A stretch of 64,000 bases of DNA from assembly GCA_032871835.1 (NCBI GenBank), contig CM065295.1, positions 87,847,819-87,911,818 on the forward strand, in the 5' to 3' direction. Below the pieces are notes generated by a model, which was given only the letters and a program-made list of their open reading frames with translations, searched no databases and was not told the origin of the DNA. The translations under genes were made by a program, and so were the position numbers. Shown here in pieces: positions 24,436 through 38,325 of the stretch; position 1 is the stretch's first letter; the number at the start of each line of letters is the position of its first letter. The DNA comes from Dipteronia dyeriana. Lineage: Eukaryota > Streptophyta > Magnoliopsida > Sapindales > Sapindaceae.

Positions 24436-25598
24436 CGTTGTGTTTGGTACACGAGATATGATTGGACTATTTTTAAGCGATGAGATTTGATTGGGTTTGA
24501 TTGAATTTGATTGGATTAATTATAGTGTTTCTCGTGTTTGGTGCAACATAGGATTTGATTAAAATTGTCCAATCATATGTTTGGTACGTAATGAGATTGG
24601 ATAAAAAATAATTGAATTATATTAAATAAATAAAATTATTTTAATCAAATAAAAAAGTGAAATCATATTTATTAAATAAAAACAATCTTCTCATTCGTTT
24701 CTTTCTCAAACTCAGAAACTCTCTCACTTTTCCATTTTTTCCAAACAACTCAAACGCTTTCTCTCATCTCAAACAGATTTCTCGCTCATCAATCTCTTTG
24801 TCTTCTCTTAGTCGTCGACGGGTTTTCTCCTCCACAAAGAGGAGATCGTCTCTCTCTCTCTCTCTCCCTCTCGTCCCCCATCTCTCTTTTTGTCTTTATA
24901 TATATATATATAGATGGATTTGGTGGAGATCTGATTCCATATCGATTTTTTGTAAAAACAAAATTTATGGTGGTAAAGAGGTCGATGATGGTCTGTTGTA
25001 ATTGCTTTGTGACCCGTGTTTTGGTTTGATTTTCTAGGTTTTAATGGGTTTTGATGATTGTCTATATTTGAATGTGTTTGAATGATTTTATGGGTTTGAT
25101 TGGGTTTATATGATTTTTCGTGTTTGAATGATTGCGTGGGTTTGTTTGATTTTATGTGTTTGTTTCATTTTCTTCATTTTTTTGTGGGGTTGTGTGATTT
25201 TCTGAGTTTAATCGGTTTGTTTCATTTCCCCTTGGTTTTTTTTCTTGTTTAGATATTTGGTATGCCCGAGCTAGAAAAATAATTAATAAAAAAAACATAA
25301 AAGGTTGGGATTAAAAAAAATAGATTTTTTTATGGGTAAAAGCTTGAATTTTAAATCTAGATTTTTTTTTATGATTCGAATAAATATATATTTGAAAAAG
25401 AGAAAGAGAGTCGAGGTTGGAGAAAGAATATGAGATTAAATTGAATCTCACCCATTCTGATCGAACTATTTTATCCCACATTGATGGGATAAAAAATTTC
25501 AATGGGATTAATTTATCCCATCCCACCAACCAGCTAAACACGGGAATGAGACTAATTATTAGCCAATCCTATCTCATTCCCAGTTGCCAAACGGGCCC
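24436..25598. mobile_element. Harbinger-like non-autonomous element (1163 bp)
   Basis: The left end CGTTGTGTTTGG and right end CCAAACGGGCCC are imperfect inverted repeats of the GGGCCCGTTTGG kind. They are flanked by the trinucleotide TAA (24433-24435 and 25599-25601), the target duplication of PIF/Harbinger elements. Pairing continues inward ('gagatatgattgg' against 'gagataggattgg'). The interior has a CT-rich segment with TCTC repeats and a short (TA)n at 24899-24912, but no transposase. Confidence 0.6.
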
Positions 25599-25601
25599 TA
25601 A

Positions 25602-27840
25602 CTGAATATAACGTAGATTTGAATGTTATGTGTGTTTCTATATATGGTGCCTAAGAGCATCTTCAACACAATGTCAAAACTAAAATTCTTCCTCCAATAC
25701 AGTGCTAAATACTGTGAATTTAACATATGTTATGTTGTGAGCCAGATTTGACACACAGTATAGCATATGCTAAATTTGATACAACAATAAATGTACATTT
25801 TTTAATTATAAAAATATCATTATATATATATTTTAAATATTTTAAATATTTTAAATAATTTAAATTTAATATATATTAATGATATTTCAATCAAAATCTA
25901 TTTCATCAAATCATTATTCAGTATTTTAATGAATGTATTAATGGTAAATGTTGATTTTTATAATTTTGATTAATAAAATAATAAAAATAGTATGTTAAAT
26001 ACAACTATACATTAAAGTATAATACTAAATTGTCGTATCAAATATAATATTTTACACTATTTTATATTAAATTTAATATTGATAATAAAACATGCATCGA
26101 AAATAGTCTAACCATAAGAAAACTGAAAAACCTAAAAATTGTCATAATATTTGCAACAACCCAAATTAGCAATTAAGCCTACCAATCACTGTTGGATGAG
26201 TGGCTGATTTGAAACGGCGTTGTAAAGTGTGGATCGCCGTCGGTTGGTCAAAGCCACCGCCTGCCCTCCATTCTCTTTCTTTCCTTCTTTCTTTCTTTTA
26301 TTTTCTTATTTATAGATAAATACACTTTTTAACACCGGATAATACTTGGATACTGATTCTATATTTTAATTGGTGGAATTTTTTTTTACAGTACTTGATA
26401 TTAAATACATTGGATTGGTAGTGGATTTTTCCATCAATAAAAACACAAGAGTTAGCATATTGGATACTGACCGGTCATTACCCAAATATTTTCCAATAAC
26501 ACTAAACACCATTAATGAGTAAATTGAGTCTCAAAAGGATCGTTGATTGTTTAAAATATTCCAAAAATGCTATCTTATGACAATATTGTTTCAAAATTAC
26601 AATTTTGATAAAAAATTATTCATCGACGACCGTTCTATTAAAATCTAATATTAAATTAATGTTATCCGTGATGTGTCAACTATAAAGAATTTTATGGGTA
26701 ATATTTTATGTAATTTTGATTATATATAAAAATTAATGAGTGGATTAATTTAATATTTTTATGGATAAATAGGTGACGACAACTTATTATTATTTTCTGA
26801 TTAATTTGATGTTACATCAAACTTATTTTATGATTAATTTATTATTTAATTATATATATATATATATAAAGTAATGATTTGATTATAAGAATTTAATGGA
26901 CAATATTTTATGTTTTATAAAGTGATCATGATAAAAAAATATATTTCAAATATGTAAAAAAATAAAACAATTTAAAATCTGTTAAAAATCGGTACAAAAC
27001 ATGTTTTACTAATTTTGATCTATATTCTTATATTAACAGATTTCAAACAATTAATGATCAAAATGACAATAATTGATACTTTCATTCTATAAAATGGTTA
27101 ATCTGAAACATTTTAAAAAATTAATGATCATTTTAAGACTTACTCATTAAATTAGTGGTTTTAGATATCACTTCTCTTCAAATACCCTTTTAAGCTAAAA
27201 GAACATTTTGACAATGATTACAAATATTTTTGTTATCTCAACTTCACCTTAAATGGTCATGATCATTGGATAAATAATTTTAATTTTAAAAGCATAAGAG
27301 ATGCTACTAGACATAAATCAAATTTATTTTATTTTTATAAATAGAAATCAAAATTGTTCTATTATATTTTATACTTTAGTATATATTAATCACATACTTT
27401 CAAAAACATATTATCATGTGTTTTTCTTACTATAATTTACGGTAAATGAAGTTAATAATATCTCACGTTTGAGTTACTATATTATGATATTTTTTATTAA
27501 AAATTTGGTAAACACTTTGTGGTGGGTTCAAAACTTATTTAGAATATATTTTACAAGTAATATACGAATACATTTTACCGATCGTGTATACATATTTGAT
27601 ATGTATATGTTTTAATCTTAATGGATATAATATTTTAAATGGATAGATTTTTCGGATTAGATTATAATATATTTTTTCGGATTAGATTATATAAACTTAA
27701 AATTTTGAATTAATTATAGACTTTAATATCTTAACAATTAGATTAAATACATAAATAGTCGAAACGAAAAATAAAGTCAGAAATTTAAATTAAAATAACC
27801 GACCTGTTCTCGAATAAAAAGAAAATAATAATAAAGAAAT
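25602..27840. other. AT-rich intergenic upstream of SMO1
   Basis: No gene seen. 'gagcatcttcaacacaatgtc' at about 25655 resembles the end of another MITE whose other end may lie near 26110, but the match is weak. A small GC-richer patch at about 26180-26280 is followed by a CT-rich run (about 26270-26300). Confidence 0.4.
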
Positions 27841-27949
27841 CGAAGTGATTAACAATAAAAGGAGAGCAAGTGTAGCAGAAGAAGACATAACAGAACAAGA
27901 CTGTGTGTTTGTCCGGTTCCCTCTGGTTTCAAAATTCCCGCATATTTTT

Positions 27950-28112
27950 AACAAACACGTCCACACGCTGCCAGCGCAGCAAATATCAATCTCTCACTAT
28001 CTTTCTTCCTCTGGTCCCCTTCTCTCTCTCTTTCTAGTCTCTTCCTATCCACCACGCGCCGCCGCCTCAGCCACCGCCTCGTGTAACTAATTAATCGCAA
28101 AACTATATAAAA
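27950..28112 (+). promoter_or_regulatory. Putative 5' leader of SMO1 (CT-rich)
   Basis: A CT-rich stretch ('ccccttctctctctctttct' and similar, about 27985-28045) followed by a GC-rich segment lies directly before the start codon. That is typical of plant 5' untranslated regions. The transcription start was not located. Confidence 0.5.
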
Positions 28113-31100
28113 ATGCTGCCCTACGCGAGTCTGGAAGAAGCGGCATCGGCGCTTGGTCGGAACCTGACGATGGCGGAGACATTGTGGTACAAGTACTCGG
28201 CGGACAAATCGGATTACTTTCTCTACTGCCACAACCTTCTGTTCCTGTTTGTAATCTTCTCTGTCGTGCCCCTCCCAATGGTTTTCATCGAACTCATGCG
28301 ATCTAACAATTTCGATAAATACAAGATTCAGCCTAAGGTTAGGATGTCTTTATCCGACATGTTTCGATGTTACAAGGATGTCATGACCATGTTTTTCTTC
28401 ATTGTGGGACCTCTTCAACTTGTCTCTTATCCTTCCGTTAAGGTAATACTTTTATTTTTATTTTAAACCAATTCTGGGTTTCTTTAATTTTTGGGGATTT
28501 GTTGTTAAAATTTTGAATTTATTGAATGTGATTTGTTTTTGCTTAGTTTTTAGTAGTTTCTCTCAAATGGGGTTTGTGGGTGTTCATTTTGGTTTATATA
28601 TATCCATATTCTACTCTATTCGATAATTATTAGAATATGTGTTTTAGATTTGCGTAGTTTTGGTAAATGGTGAGACTTGTAGGGATGGTTTGAAGTATTG
28701 TAAAAGGTTTATGTATCTTATGCAGTTCAGTGGATAATCGCTTTGAACTATGGATTGTATAATCAGATTTGAAGTGTTTATAACTTATAAAAATTTAGGT
28801 GGACATTTTTTGTTTTGCTTTTATTGAATGATGCTGCTCTCGTTTTGAATTTCTTGGTTTTTTTTTTAATTTTGTAAGCATCAATAGGAATATGGGATTT
28901 TACTAATCATTCCTGAATTTTTTCAGCATCTCCTTAGAAATTGTATGAAAATTTAGTGATTTGGGGTTTTTGGTTCTTGATTGCAGATGATCGGGATTCG
29001 AGCTGGTTTGCCATTGCCATCAGGATGGGAGATTTTCCTTCAACTGGTAGTGTATTTCTTGGTAGAAGATTATACCAATTACTGGATCCACAGATTTCTC
29101 CATAATAAATGGGGCTACGAAAAAATTCACCGTGTTCACCATGAGTACAGTGCTCCTATTGGATTTGCTGCGCCATATGCACATTGGGCTGAGATTTTGA
29201 TCCTTGGGATTCCATCTTTTCTTGGTCCGGCAATGGTTCCTGGGCACATAATAACATTCTGGTTGTGGATTGCTTTGCGGCAGATTGAGGCGATTGAAAC
29301 ACATAGCGGGTACGCATGCTGTGCTTTTATTGATTTACGCTGTTCCCTTTTCTGCTTTAGTTTATCGTGATTTATTTTCTTTTTATTGTAATTCTAGTAC
29401 AGTAGTAATTAAGGTTTGAAGCATCTTTGTCTGTGGCTTACTTTTTGTTGATGAGGACCAAGATGTTCGGTGCCCTTTACCTTTCAACTTTACTAGTATC
29501 TTTTGTTCTCTCTCTTAGTTGTGTTTTGTTTCGGTGAATAAGCTACTGTTAATAATGGCACAAAGAAAGTGGCCAATCAAATTACTTTTATAAGATCAAG
29601 TGATAAAATTTGGTTGAAATGAGCTGAAATTTGACATACTGTTAGAAGTCTTTTTCTAGAAAGGCTAGGTTGTATTATCTTCTTTCACATCAAGTCAATG
29701 TTCTTGCTTTTCTTTTTCTTTTGTTATGTTTTAGGATTTCCTAGTGATTCATATTTATGGGTGGCTTAGTAATTAGTTAAGGTATCCATAAGTTAATTTG
29801 TGTTACGATGGGTAAATTACGTAAGATTTGAACACTTTTTTGGTGGAATTGTGTTCATATCTCATGTTTTTTTTATGTTTAATATAATCCACTTCCATTT
29901 TTGCCTTCTTTCTGCATTGTCCAATTTACTATATGGGTTTCTAGTTGACGATGTCCTTACAATTATTGGCTGATGTTCATGAAGAAAGTTCATAAAATAA
30001 ATTCCTACATATTGACCTGTGTAAGATTAAGAAACAAGAGATGTACTTGTGCTAAGTACGGAAAAATCATTGACCACAGTGGTTTCATAAAGGAAGGTAA
30101 TTTTTGAGGGATAATTTCAGAGGTTGTCTAACAAGACTAAAGGCGCACCACGCATATATGTGGAGTCGAAACTACATGTCCTTCAGCTGTGCATTTGTAT
30201 GACTAAAATATTTATTTAGGAGTTACGTGAGAAATTCTTACAATGACAAGATGAGAAATGCATCGGTAGATGGTTCCTCATTTTAAAACCTAGAATAGTG
30301 TGGTTTTGTAATAAATTAATTTGGTTTGATATAATGCATTTATGAGAATATCTTTGCCTCCCTTCAGACTCTTTTTAGTTTCTTTTCTAAATTTTGATGA
30401 CAAATCTCTTTATATGCAATTATGCATATGATTTGAAGATATTTTGGCTGCATTTGTTTATATATTTGCTTATATATTTGTTTATTGAATTTACAAGAAG
30501 TTCAAATCATAGATGCATTGAACGTTCTGGTTTTCACATATTTTTCTCTCATATGTTTGTTGTATATCTTTAAGTACTGTGGCCGTACAGCGTGTCATAG
30601 TTTGTATCTTCTTCTGCAGGTATGACTTCCCCTGGATGCCCACAAAGTATATTCCATTTTATGGTGGCGCTGAGTACCATGATTACCATCATTATGTTGG
30701 AGGACAAAGCCAGAGCAACTTTGCTTCAGTTTTCACATATTGTGATTATATTTATGGAACTGACAAGGTAATCACCTGACAATTGTGTTATTCTACACTG
30801 AACTTGGGTCACAATTTGAACTGATAAAATGGTTCTGGGAACTTTTTTTAACAGGGATATCGCTTTCAAAAGAAGTTCCTTAGTAAGGTATTTTATCCAC
30901 CTCGGCATTTTTTCTAATTATTTACATTCTGTGTATTGTCTTGGACTTTGCTTGTTTGTTCTCCAGCCTTCTCCAGCCTGTAAGTAATTAAGACTCATTG
31001 TTTGATATGGATCTTCATAATGCTGATATTGATCTCATTATGAATAAGTTAAAAACAACATAGATATCTTTTTGGAAGCATTTAGACATTTGTTACTGTT

Positions 31101-31386
31101 TTTTGTTTCGGAATTGATTTCATTTTTAGATATCTATCAGTCTTCTCTGTAAAACTTGTTAGATGGTTTTGCTCCGAGGTCCCCCTTGTTCCCCAACACT
31201 CGCCAGTATAGATATCTCACTTTTTAGTTATTCTGTTGCAATGATGTACTATGTTTTCTACCCTGTATGCTCAAGTTTCTTTGTTCTTGCTGATTACAAC
31301 CTTTTTGATCAAATCAGATGAAAGAGGAATCGAGAACTGGTGGTGAGCAGAATGGAGGATTTTACCAAGATCTTAAATCTGAGTAG
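28113..31386 (+). CDS. SMO1: Sterol 4-alpha-methyl oxidase, SMO1 type (5 exons)
   Basis: An endoplasmic-reticulum non-haem di-iron oxidase of plant sterol biosynthesis. The SMO1 class removes the first C4 methyl of 4,4-dimethylsterols such as 24-methylenecycloartanol, working with a C4-decarboxylating dehydrogenase and a ketoreductase. Exons: 28113-28442, 28987-29309, 30620-30767, 30855-30887 and 31318-31386. All introns are GT-AG, and together they give 300 residues, close to Arabidopsis SMO1 proteins. The three histidine clusters of the fatty-acid-hydroxylase superfamily are intact: HRFLH (145-149), HRVHH (158-162) and HDYHH (238-242). Hydrophobic segments lie near residues 40-60, 92-108 and 126-138. 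The N-terminus (MLPYASLEEA...ALGRNL) marks SMO1 rather than SMO2. The tail ends DLKSE, without an obvious KKxx signal. The 11-residue exon 4 is very short but in frame. No damage is seen. Confidence 0.95.
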
Positions 31387-31810
31387 CTGTAGTTGTCTGA
31401 CAACAGATCCCATCTCCAGAACACTGAGCTTCCAGTATATCTCTAACTAGTGTCAACTCCTGGAGACCTCTGATTTCAAGTTGAAATCACAATGCCATTC
31501 TGGTAAAGTGTAAGTCTTTTTTGACTTGGGGGTTCTTCAAATGTGATTTGTAATTTGTGGGGGAATTTCAGTTTTTCAGTGGTAAGGTTCGAGGATTTGG
31601 ACTTCTGTTGTTGAACAATACATTCAAATTAGAATCTATGAAATGGAGTTTTGTGGGTTATCTTTATAATTACCTAGATGAGAGTATTGGTCATTTAGCA
31701 TTAGTGCAGCATCAAAAGAAGAGCGCTCCTAAGCTAACATCTCTCAAATCATTCAAATATGATGCCTTGATTCATAAACTTTCCTAGGCATTGCTTTACT
31801 GTGTCAGGCT

Positions 31811-31864
<54 letters not shown>

Positions 31865-32618
31865 TGATCAAGTAGTTGGTGTTCAATTATTGTTCTGATG
31901 TTGAGATTATTCCTCACAAAAGTTTGTATTACAAAGGGAAAAGGGTGGTTTATCGAAATGTAATGCTAAGTTTTGTCGATTCCTGGAATGGTGCCTTACG
32001 AAACCATACCGATACAAAATGAACCCATTGATTGCAAAGTTCTCATTGAAAAAGATTTCTGGGAAGCTATGAAAGTTGATTGATTAATCCTTACCTTATA
32101 TGACTCGATGATTTCTGGGAAGCTTGAAAGTTGATTGAAAAAAATTATTAAGTTAATGTTAATGACTTAATAATGTTGATTGATGAATCTGGGAGGCTTG
32201 AAAGTTGATTGAAAAACATTCACATAATTTTTTTCTCATGAAAAATCTGAAATATTCATCATGTCAATAAGCACTTTTAAGTTTTAACATTGTATTTGAT
32301 CGATTTGAAGAATTCTTAATCAAAATTATAATTAGGGTTTTTTTATATTTCAAATTTATAATTGACTTATAAATGTATTCATGGCAACTGATTTTTATTT
32401 TAAACTGTCAATCAATCCACTGAATTAACATCTGCAAAATTATTCGAATCTGTTTGGATTTTGGATTGGATCACTGATTTTTGAACAATTTTTTCAATAA
32501 AACTTGATCCAATCCACTAACACGAAGGCAGCTACCCATTAAATCAGATAAGAAAAGAAAACTGATAACCGATACAATATATGTTTGAAATTATATTCGG
32601 GTCAAAAACAATCAGCAG
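31387..32618. other. SMO1 3' region and spacer with long (TA)n
   Basis: The first few hundred bases are probably the SMO1 3' untranslated region. The open frame at 31557-31787 has no domain and is likely fortuitous. A (TA)n tract runs at about 31815-31861. Short direct repeats of 'gggaagcttgaaagttgattg' type recur at 32060-32215. Confidence 0.5.
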
Positions 32619-32691
32619 GCCCGTCTAGCTCAGTTGGTAGAGCGCAAGGCTCTTAACCTTGTGGTCGTGGGTTCGAGCCCCACGGTGGGCG
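32619..32691 (+). tRNA. tRNA-Lys (anticodon CUU)
   Basis: 73 nt that fold into a complete cloverleaf. The acceptor stem GCCCGTC pairs with GGTGGGC, with discriminator G. The D-arm is TAGCTCAGTTGGTAGA (box A), the anticodon stem is CAAGG/CCTTG with loop CTCTTAA, and the T-arm contains GGGTTCGAGCCCC (box B). The anticodon CTT reads lysine AAG codons. There is no intron. A Pol III T-run follows from about 32709 (TTTT) and 32716 (six T). An ACAA motif lies shortly upstream, as is common for plant tRNA genes. Confidence 0.96.
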
Positions 32692-32719
32692 TCTGTCTAT
32701 TCTATTTCTTTTGTGTTTT

Positions 32720-34100
32720 TTATATATATTTTTGAGCTTCCTGGGCCTCTGCAAAAGCTTTAGGGCTTGGGAGTCATGGTCCTCTTGGCCCATCACATAT
32801 CAAAATGAGGCCTTTTTGACTAATGTGGCATTTGATAGTCCACTCTAGTCTCAATACACACAAGTCACAACACATGAATTTCACCAAAAGGGTGGGGACC
32901 ACCAATCATGTATTCATGTGGTTGATCAAGCCAGCCAGCTGTTGTAATTGCAAAAACAAGTTTCAGTCTTTGAATTTTTGTTTTTAGGGTCTGATTGGTC
33001 CATCCTTCCACCACCGCCTTTTTCACTTTTATAAAGGAGTGAAATTTGCAAATTTAACTTTCTCATTATTTCTTACACCTTTATAGCCTTCTTCTTTTTT
33101 TAGGGCATCATTGCCCAGTGTCTGTTTCTCATACACGTGTCATAATCACACTTGTAATCATGGGGCCCTAGCTTCATTCACCTAAATTTTCTCATTATTT
33201 TTGGTGCCACATTACCAAAATTTTGAAAATATTACTTACTTTGAAACAAACACACATGGTCAATTATTATTGTTTACAAATCACACTTAACATATTATTC
33301 TCTCTTTTTCATTGTGTCTATATAATTGGATCAAAGGTGTATTTGAAATGAGAGTATAATTATACATGTTTTGAATTGAGAAAAAGTGTGTTCTTTTAAA
33401 ACAAAAACATGTGAGATAATATATATTTCTTTTGAAGAAACATTTTCTTTTAAAAATAACCTCATGTTTATATAATATATAATTAAACAAGATAAGTTAT
33501 AAGAAATATCTTAACCAAGATAATATTAATTCTTTGTTTTTACCAAAACTAAGAGCAAATTAGCCATAATAGAAGAGCTAGGAGGTATCATGCATGTGTT
33601 ATAAGTTATAAGTATTTATGTGAAATTTTAAGAATAGATATGTTTTAAGAATAGAAGTATATATTCAAGCTGTGTAAATAGTGTTTGATTGCCATATGTT
33701 CTGTTGAACTCTTTACTTGTTTGGCATCAGGTTTATTATATTTATCAGAATTTCATTGGAGAAGACTGAAGAGGCACCATATCAAATAAGAGTTTGTTTA
33801 ATCCTATAATTAGATAACATTAAATTATATTAGTATGTATTTCCAAAAGCTAATATAAGATTTGAAAATAATAATTGAAAGGGTGGCTTTAATGCTTCTA
33901 AAAATTTATCTACACATTCGATTTCTCGTCACACGTATCAACTATTTATATATCACCTTATAGTACACGGATGATAGTGCACATCGCTTACCACATTAGT
34001 TGAATTACTAAGTTAGAGTTCTGTTATTGATACAATAAGAAAATTAAAAGTAAAACGTTCAAATTAGTTATTACCAACTATTTCCAATATCAAATACAAT
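32720..34100. other. Intergenic, no gene seen
   Basis: AT-rich sequence. The minus-strand open frame at 33287-33490 shows no domain. The last part, just before 34100, may be the internal leader of the retroelement whose LTR follows. Confidence 0.4.
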
Positions 34101-34104
34101 TAAA

Positions 34105-35750
34105 TCCCCGATAGCGGCACAAAAAATTGATCTTGTCAAACTAGGTTTGTTGACTCTCGCAATAGCACGAGGTTGGAATGATAGTATAGTGACAATGTAG
34201 GGATCGTTCATACAGGGATAAATGTTATGATTACTGGAATTCAAAGGCTTGCTAACTATTTGAACAATCTAAAACATGGGTTTCCAAGAGTTACAGTAAA
34301 ATAAATTAACTCAAACACAAACTAAAGTATCTAACTCAACACTTATAGAAATGTATGGAAAACATGTTAGAACTCGAATCCGCTTCAACCCTCCCAAATA
34401 GCACACTTGTCTCTTTTGACTCCTAATTCGTGCGTATACATGCTATAGATTCGTATTCCCTAAACCAATCTCTAACCTCTCTCAATGTATTTAGAGATAG
34501 TATCTATATATACCCGGAATTTTTCTCAAGCAATCCGGACAATATATATAGATCCATTATGCAATTGGAATACAAATTGAACCCTATATGCTAGCCTAGT
34601 GGTTCTAGCACTTTCTAGTCAAGCATAGTGAACATTTATCTAAGCATTGTCAAATACATCTCCTCTTGGTACTTAGCATCCAACCATAGATCGATTATAA
34701 AATAATCAATTAAGCAAAAATCTTAAGCATTCAAAACATCCATATAGTTTCACAAGCACAAAAATAGGGAAATCAAAGAGTCTATCACAAATGAATCAAG
34801 GATTAAGCATCATCTTGTTCTAACATAAGAATAATTAGCTCATTCTATACAAAAATAAACCATAGATGAGCTAACATCAATACAAGCCATGAATCATATA
34901 AAGAAACAAGAGAAGAGAAGAGTTGAAGAGATAAAACTAAGTTGTAAATCCAATCTCTTGTAGCTTGAGCTTCCCTAACTTCTTTGGATCAACCAAACCT
35001 TGCCCTAGCTAATCAAATCTTGAAGAAATCGGTCCAGAATTGAAGAGAGAACCTCCAAAAACGTGAAGAAGCAGAGTTGGTCTGGTGTGTTGATGATTTT
35101 CAGATCTCATTTCTCTTTCCTCAATCTATTTACTTTATAGACAACAAGAAGCCCCCTAATTGTATAGGAGAGTCCCAAAGACATCCTCTCAGCCTCTAGG
35201 AACATCCTCCCTCAATGCTTAATCAGAGATAAGAGAAGGGGGTCCCACAATAAAGCACCTACTCTATTCACGAAACAGAGTATTCAAGATCTGCCATTAA
35301 GTGTGGTTCGATGTGCATTTCACTTCGACACATCGTACCGTACATCAGTTTAATTTAGGAGGCTAACTTCATACGCGTTACGAAGTACGGTTAGCTTTTC
35401 CTTCTGATGCGGTACGCGTACCGCACTTCAAGCTTTCTACAATTTCGCCTGCCATCCCACGATGTACGATGTGTGGTTTGCTTCGACGCCGCATACCACA
35501 CTGATTTCTGCTGCTCTCCTGCGCGGTACGAAGTGCGGTACACTTCGACACGGTGTACCACGCTTGCTTCTAGTGTTTCTGTTGTCCTGCTGCGCGGTAT
35601 AAAGTGCGGTATGCACTTCCTTCTAGTGTGGTTCGTGTACCGCACTTCTCGTTCCATACCAAGCTCAAATCTTCTTTTTTGTTCCGAAAACTCCCGGTTC
35701 CGTACAATGATAACTCCTGGCTAGAGATGACTTGTTTAAGCATTAAGAAC
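34105..35750 (-). mobile_element. LTR (minus-oriented) with degraded tRNA-Asp-type primer site
   Basis: Plus-strand 'ccccgatagcggcacaaaaa' at 34105-34124 is a decayed complement of the primer-binding site (TGGCGCCGTTGCCGGGG type) seen in Athila/Tat-like and LARD elements. To its right lies about 1.6 kb of LTR-like sequence in the expected position for a minus-strand element. Read on the minus strand it has a TATA-like 'ctataaag' near 35135 and a repeat-rich U3 (about 35290-35660). No gag-pol domain was recognised at lower coordinates, so it is a fragment, a solo LTR or part of a LARD. The two overlapping open frames at 35391-35724 are products of the GC-richer repeats. Confidence 0.5.
35290..35660. 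repeat. GC-richer degenerate subrepeats in the LTR
   Basis: Variants of 'gcggtacgaagtgcggta' and 'gtaccgcacttc' recur in both orientations, in a region otherwise AT-rich. They are internal to the likely U3 of the LTR above. Confidence 0.55.
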
Positions 35751-35759
35751 TTCAAAAGA

Positions 35760-38285
35760 TAGAGCTTATCGGTTATTCACATTTTATAAACATTTGTAAT
35801 AATTTTTCTCTCCGTGGAAATAGATATTCGAACCGTATATATATTGTTTAATATTGATAGATACTATAATGTAATACTTAAAAAAAATGAGTTTTACTTT
35901 ATAAACCGTTTATAATTCCAAAACTATCCCTATAATAACATATAAAACTTCTCATTTTGCTCTTTAAAATGTGTGTAATGTGTAGTGTCTGCATCCAGCA
36001 AGCCACTTTCATAACTTCTTTATTAATTACTGTTATTATTTGTTAACCAATAAATTTTCATCCAAGAAATCTCAATTGCCATATAATTATAGTGAATAAA
36101 TGTAGTAGGCCAATGTAAACACTTATTTGACAATATCCTATAATTATTGTAAAAAGAAAATGTATACTATGGGAATTTGTAGAGATCAATCCAAATCTCA
36201 AAAGTAAGAAAAATAATGCATCTTTATATGATATTAATGCAACTGATAAGATTATCCAATGTTTATTTGAACATTTGAACATGTATTTGGTGTTAGCATA
36301 TTTCACAGTTGGCATATCTCCCTCTCCATGTGTATTAACAAACTACAGCAACACACATCAAGCGTGTATCACCAAACTTTTAAAGAGAAAAAAAACCATT
36401 ATGATTTATCCAAAAACAGTGGATTAGTTATCTGGGAACATTCCCATGAATCCTTATCAGTTTTTGCTTTTATTATAATTTCTTGTATTTATGATTTTTG
36501 AATAATCTGCTAAAGCTAGGCTAGTAAAAAAGTTACAAACAATTTTGCAACTTAAAAAAAAAATAATGTGATATTAACCACCACCCCATACCCAGATATA
36601 TAGGTGGTAAATGATGCTCATACAATTTTATCTCATATTTGAATCGTTTCACTGCGGTCCGTAGATACGTAAAGTATAGTAGGCAAAACATTTTAAGTTT
36701 ACATTGACACAAAAATGTATTGATTTAAAAGGACCTTGGCCAATATCCCAGTAGGCCTTTTATTTACTAAGCTATAATAGGAGACTTGATTTTAAAGTCC
36801 TTCAACAATATATATATTTATATTATAAAAAAAATAGACTTTTCTAATTAAAAATTTTGACTTAAATTTAATGGTTTTTTTTCCCTATCAATTCAACGGT
36901 AGAGAAGAGTAAATATATTAAAACTTATATAATAATAACTGAATTTTGAGGAAATTGACGAATAGATATTGAAATCACGAACTTAATTTTATTTTTTTTA
37001 ATTCATGTAGTGATTAAGCATAAAATTATATGAAAATTATATTATTAATTTACTTATACAGTGAGGTTAATCAAGTGATAGATCGTTTAGCCTCTAATAA
37101 TTTTTCTTTGACTTTTAATCAACGGTGGTTTTCTTGTTTGAATTTTTGTTCTACGCTTATTAGTAAAGATTTTTTTTCCGTACTGTTTTATCGTTTTTCT
37201 TAACCCTGTTATGGTTGTTTTGTTTTTCTTTTGGTTTTGATCCGATGTATTTTTTTTTTCTTTTTTAAGTAATAATATTGATCGGTTTGGAGAGTTACGT
37301 GCACATGAATAAGGTTCTATTGGGTGTCAACTTAGTTGGGATGCTTTATACTCATTATTATGTAAGCTCCTTATGATGCAACAGTGCAACACTCTTCCAA
37401 CTTCACTCTATTTATTAATTATTACAAAAAAAATATGGATTTGATAAGTGTAAATTATCCAGTGAGGAGGGTTTCTTGGAGATTTTTTTTTTTTTCATTG
37501 GCTTTGTATAGTAAGAGATTATTAAGGGAATCAGTGGCTTACTCCGTGGGAAAATTCTTTTTGGTTGAGGTTTTTATTTGTATAAATTACTTTGAATTTG
37601 AATGCAGTGTGTTTTTTCCTATTGTAAGACCTTGAAAGCTCAGTGAACTGATGGGCGATGCACTGGCTTCAGTTTGGCAAATTTAGAAAATCCATAAACC
37701 ACATCCAAAAATACACTTTTTTCTTAAATCAGGTGTCAAATTATTCAAAGTTTGGGGGATTGTTGAATGCTTCTTACATATTTCAAAATCAATAAAGAAA
37801 ACTAGAAAAAAATTACAGTGATATAAAATGAACTGTTATTTCAAAATCTCATTGATACAAATAATAAAAAAAAAAAACTTATTCTAATTTCATTGTGTAA
37901 TTGGCAAATTGCGATAATTAAGTTGAAAGGAAAGAAAAAAAACGACAAATAAATATAGGATAATATTAACGTGGACACTCATTTTTATATATATATATAT
38001 ATATATATGGAATGTATATATAGTAAATTAGTAATTGATCTCCACATCTCCCTATAATATTTTTTTTAATTCCCTTTGAGTCTGTGTTATTAATATTTAT
38101 ATATATATATACGAGATGAGGTTGGTCCGGACTGTCCGGTGATAATCTCTCATACATGTACAACAAGATTGTAACTTCGAGACTTTTTTCCTTATCAAAA
38201 TAAATCTTGAATTTATGCAATAGTGTAATACTTTAAAAATATATATAGAGAGATCTTGAATTTATATAATAGTGTAATACTTATT

Positions 38286-38325
<40 letters not shown>

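Noticed and set aside
25655..26115. Another MITE starting 'gagcatcttcaacacaatg'
   Set aside because: The supposed right end pairs too poorly and no target duplication was found, so it was mentioned only as a possibility in the spacer entry.
28443..28466. Exon 1 of SMO1 read through to a stop
   Set aside because: Similarity ends at the GT donor at 28443, and the family sequence continues at 28987, so the last codons are intron.
31557..31787. 76-residue open frame after SMO1
   Set aside because: It lies in the probable 3' untranslated region, has no domain and no gene context.
35391..35755. Overlapping frames on both strands
   Set aside because: They arise from self-complementary LTR subrepeats, not from a protein family.
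37384..37635. Possible LINE RNase H tail
   Set aside because: A faint resemblance only; no catalytic residues or poly-A tail could be shown.
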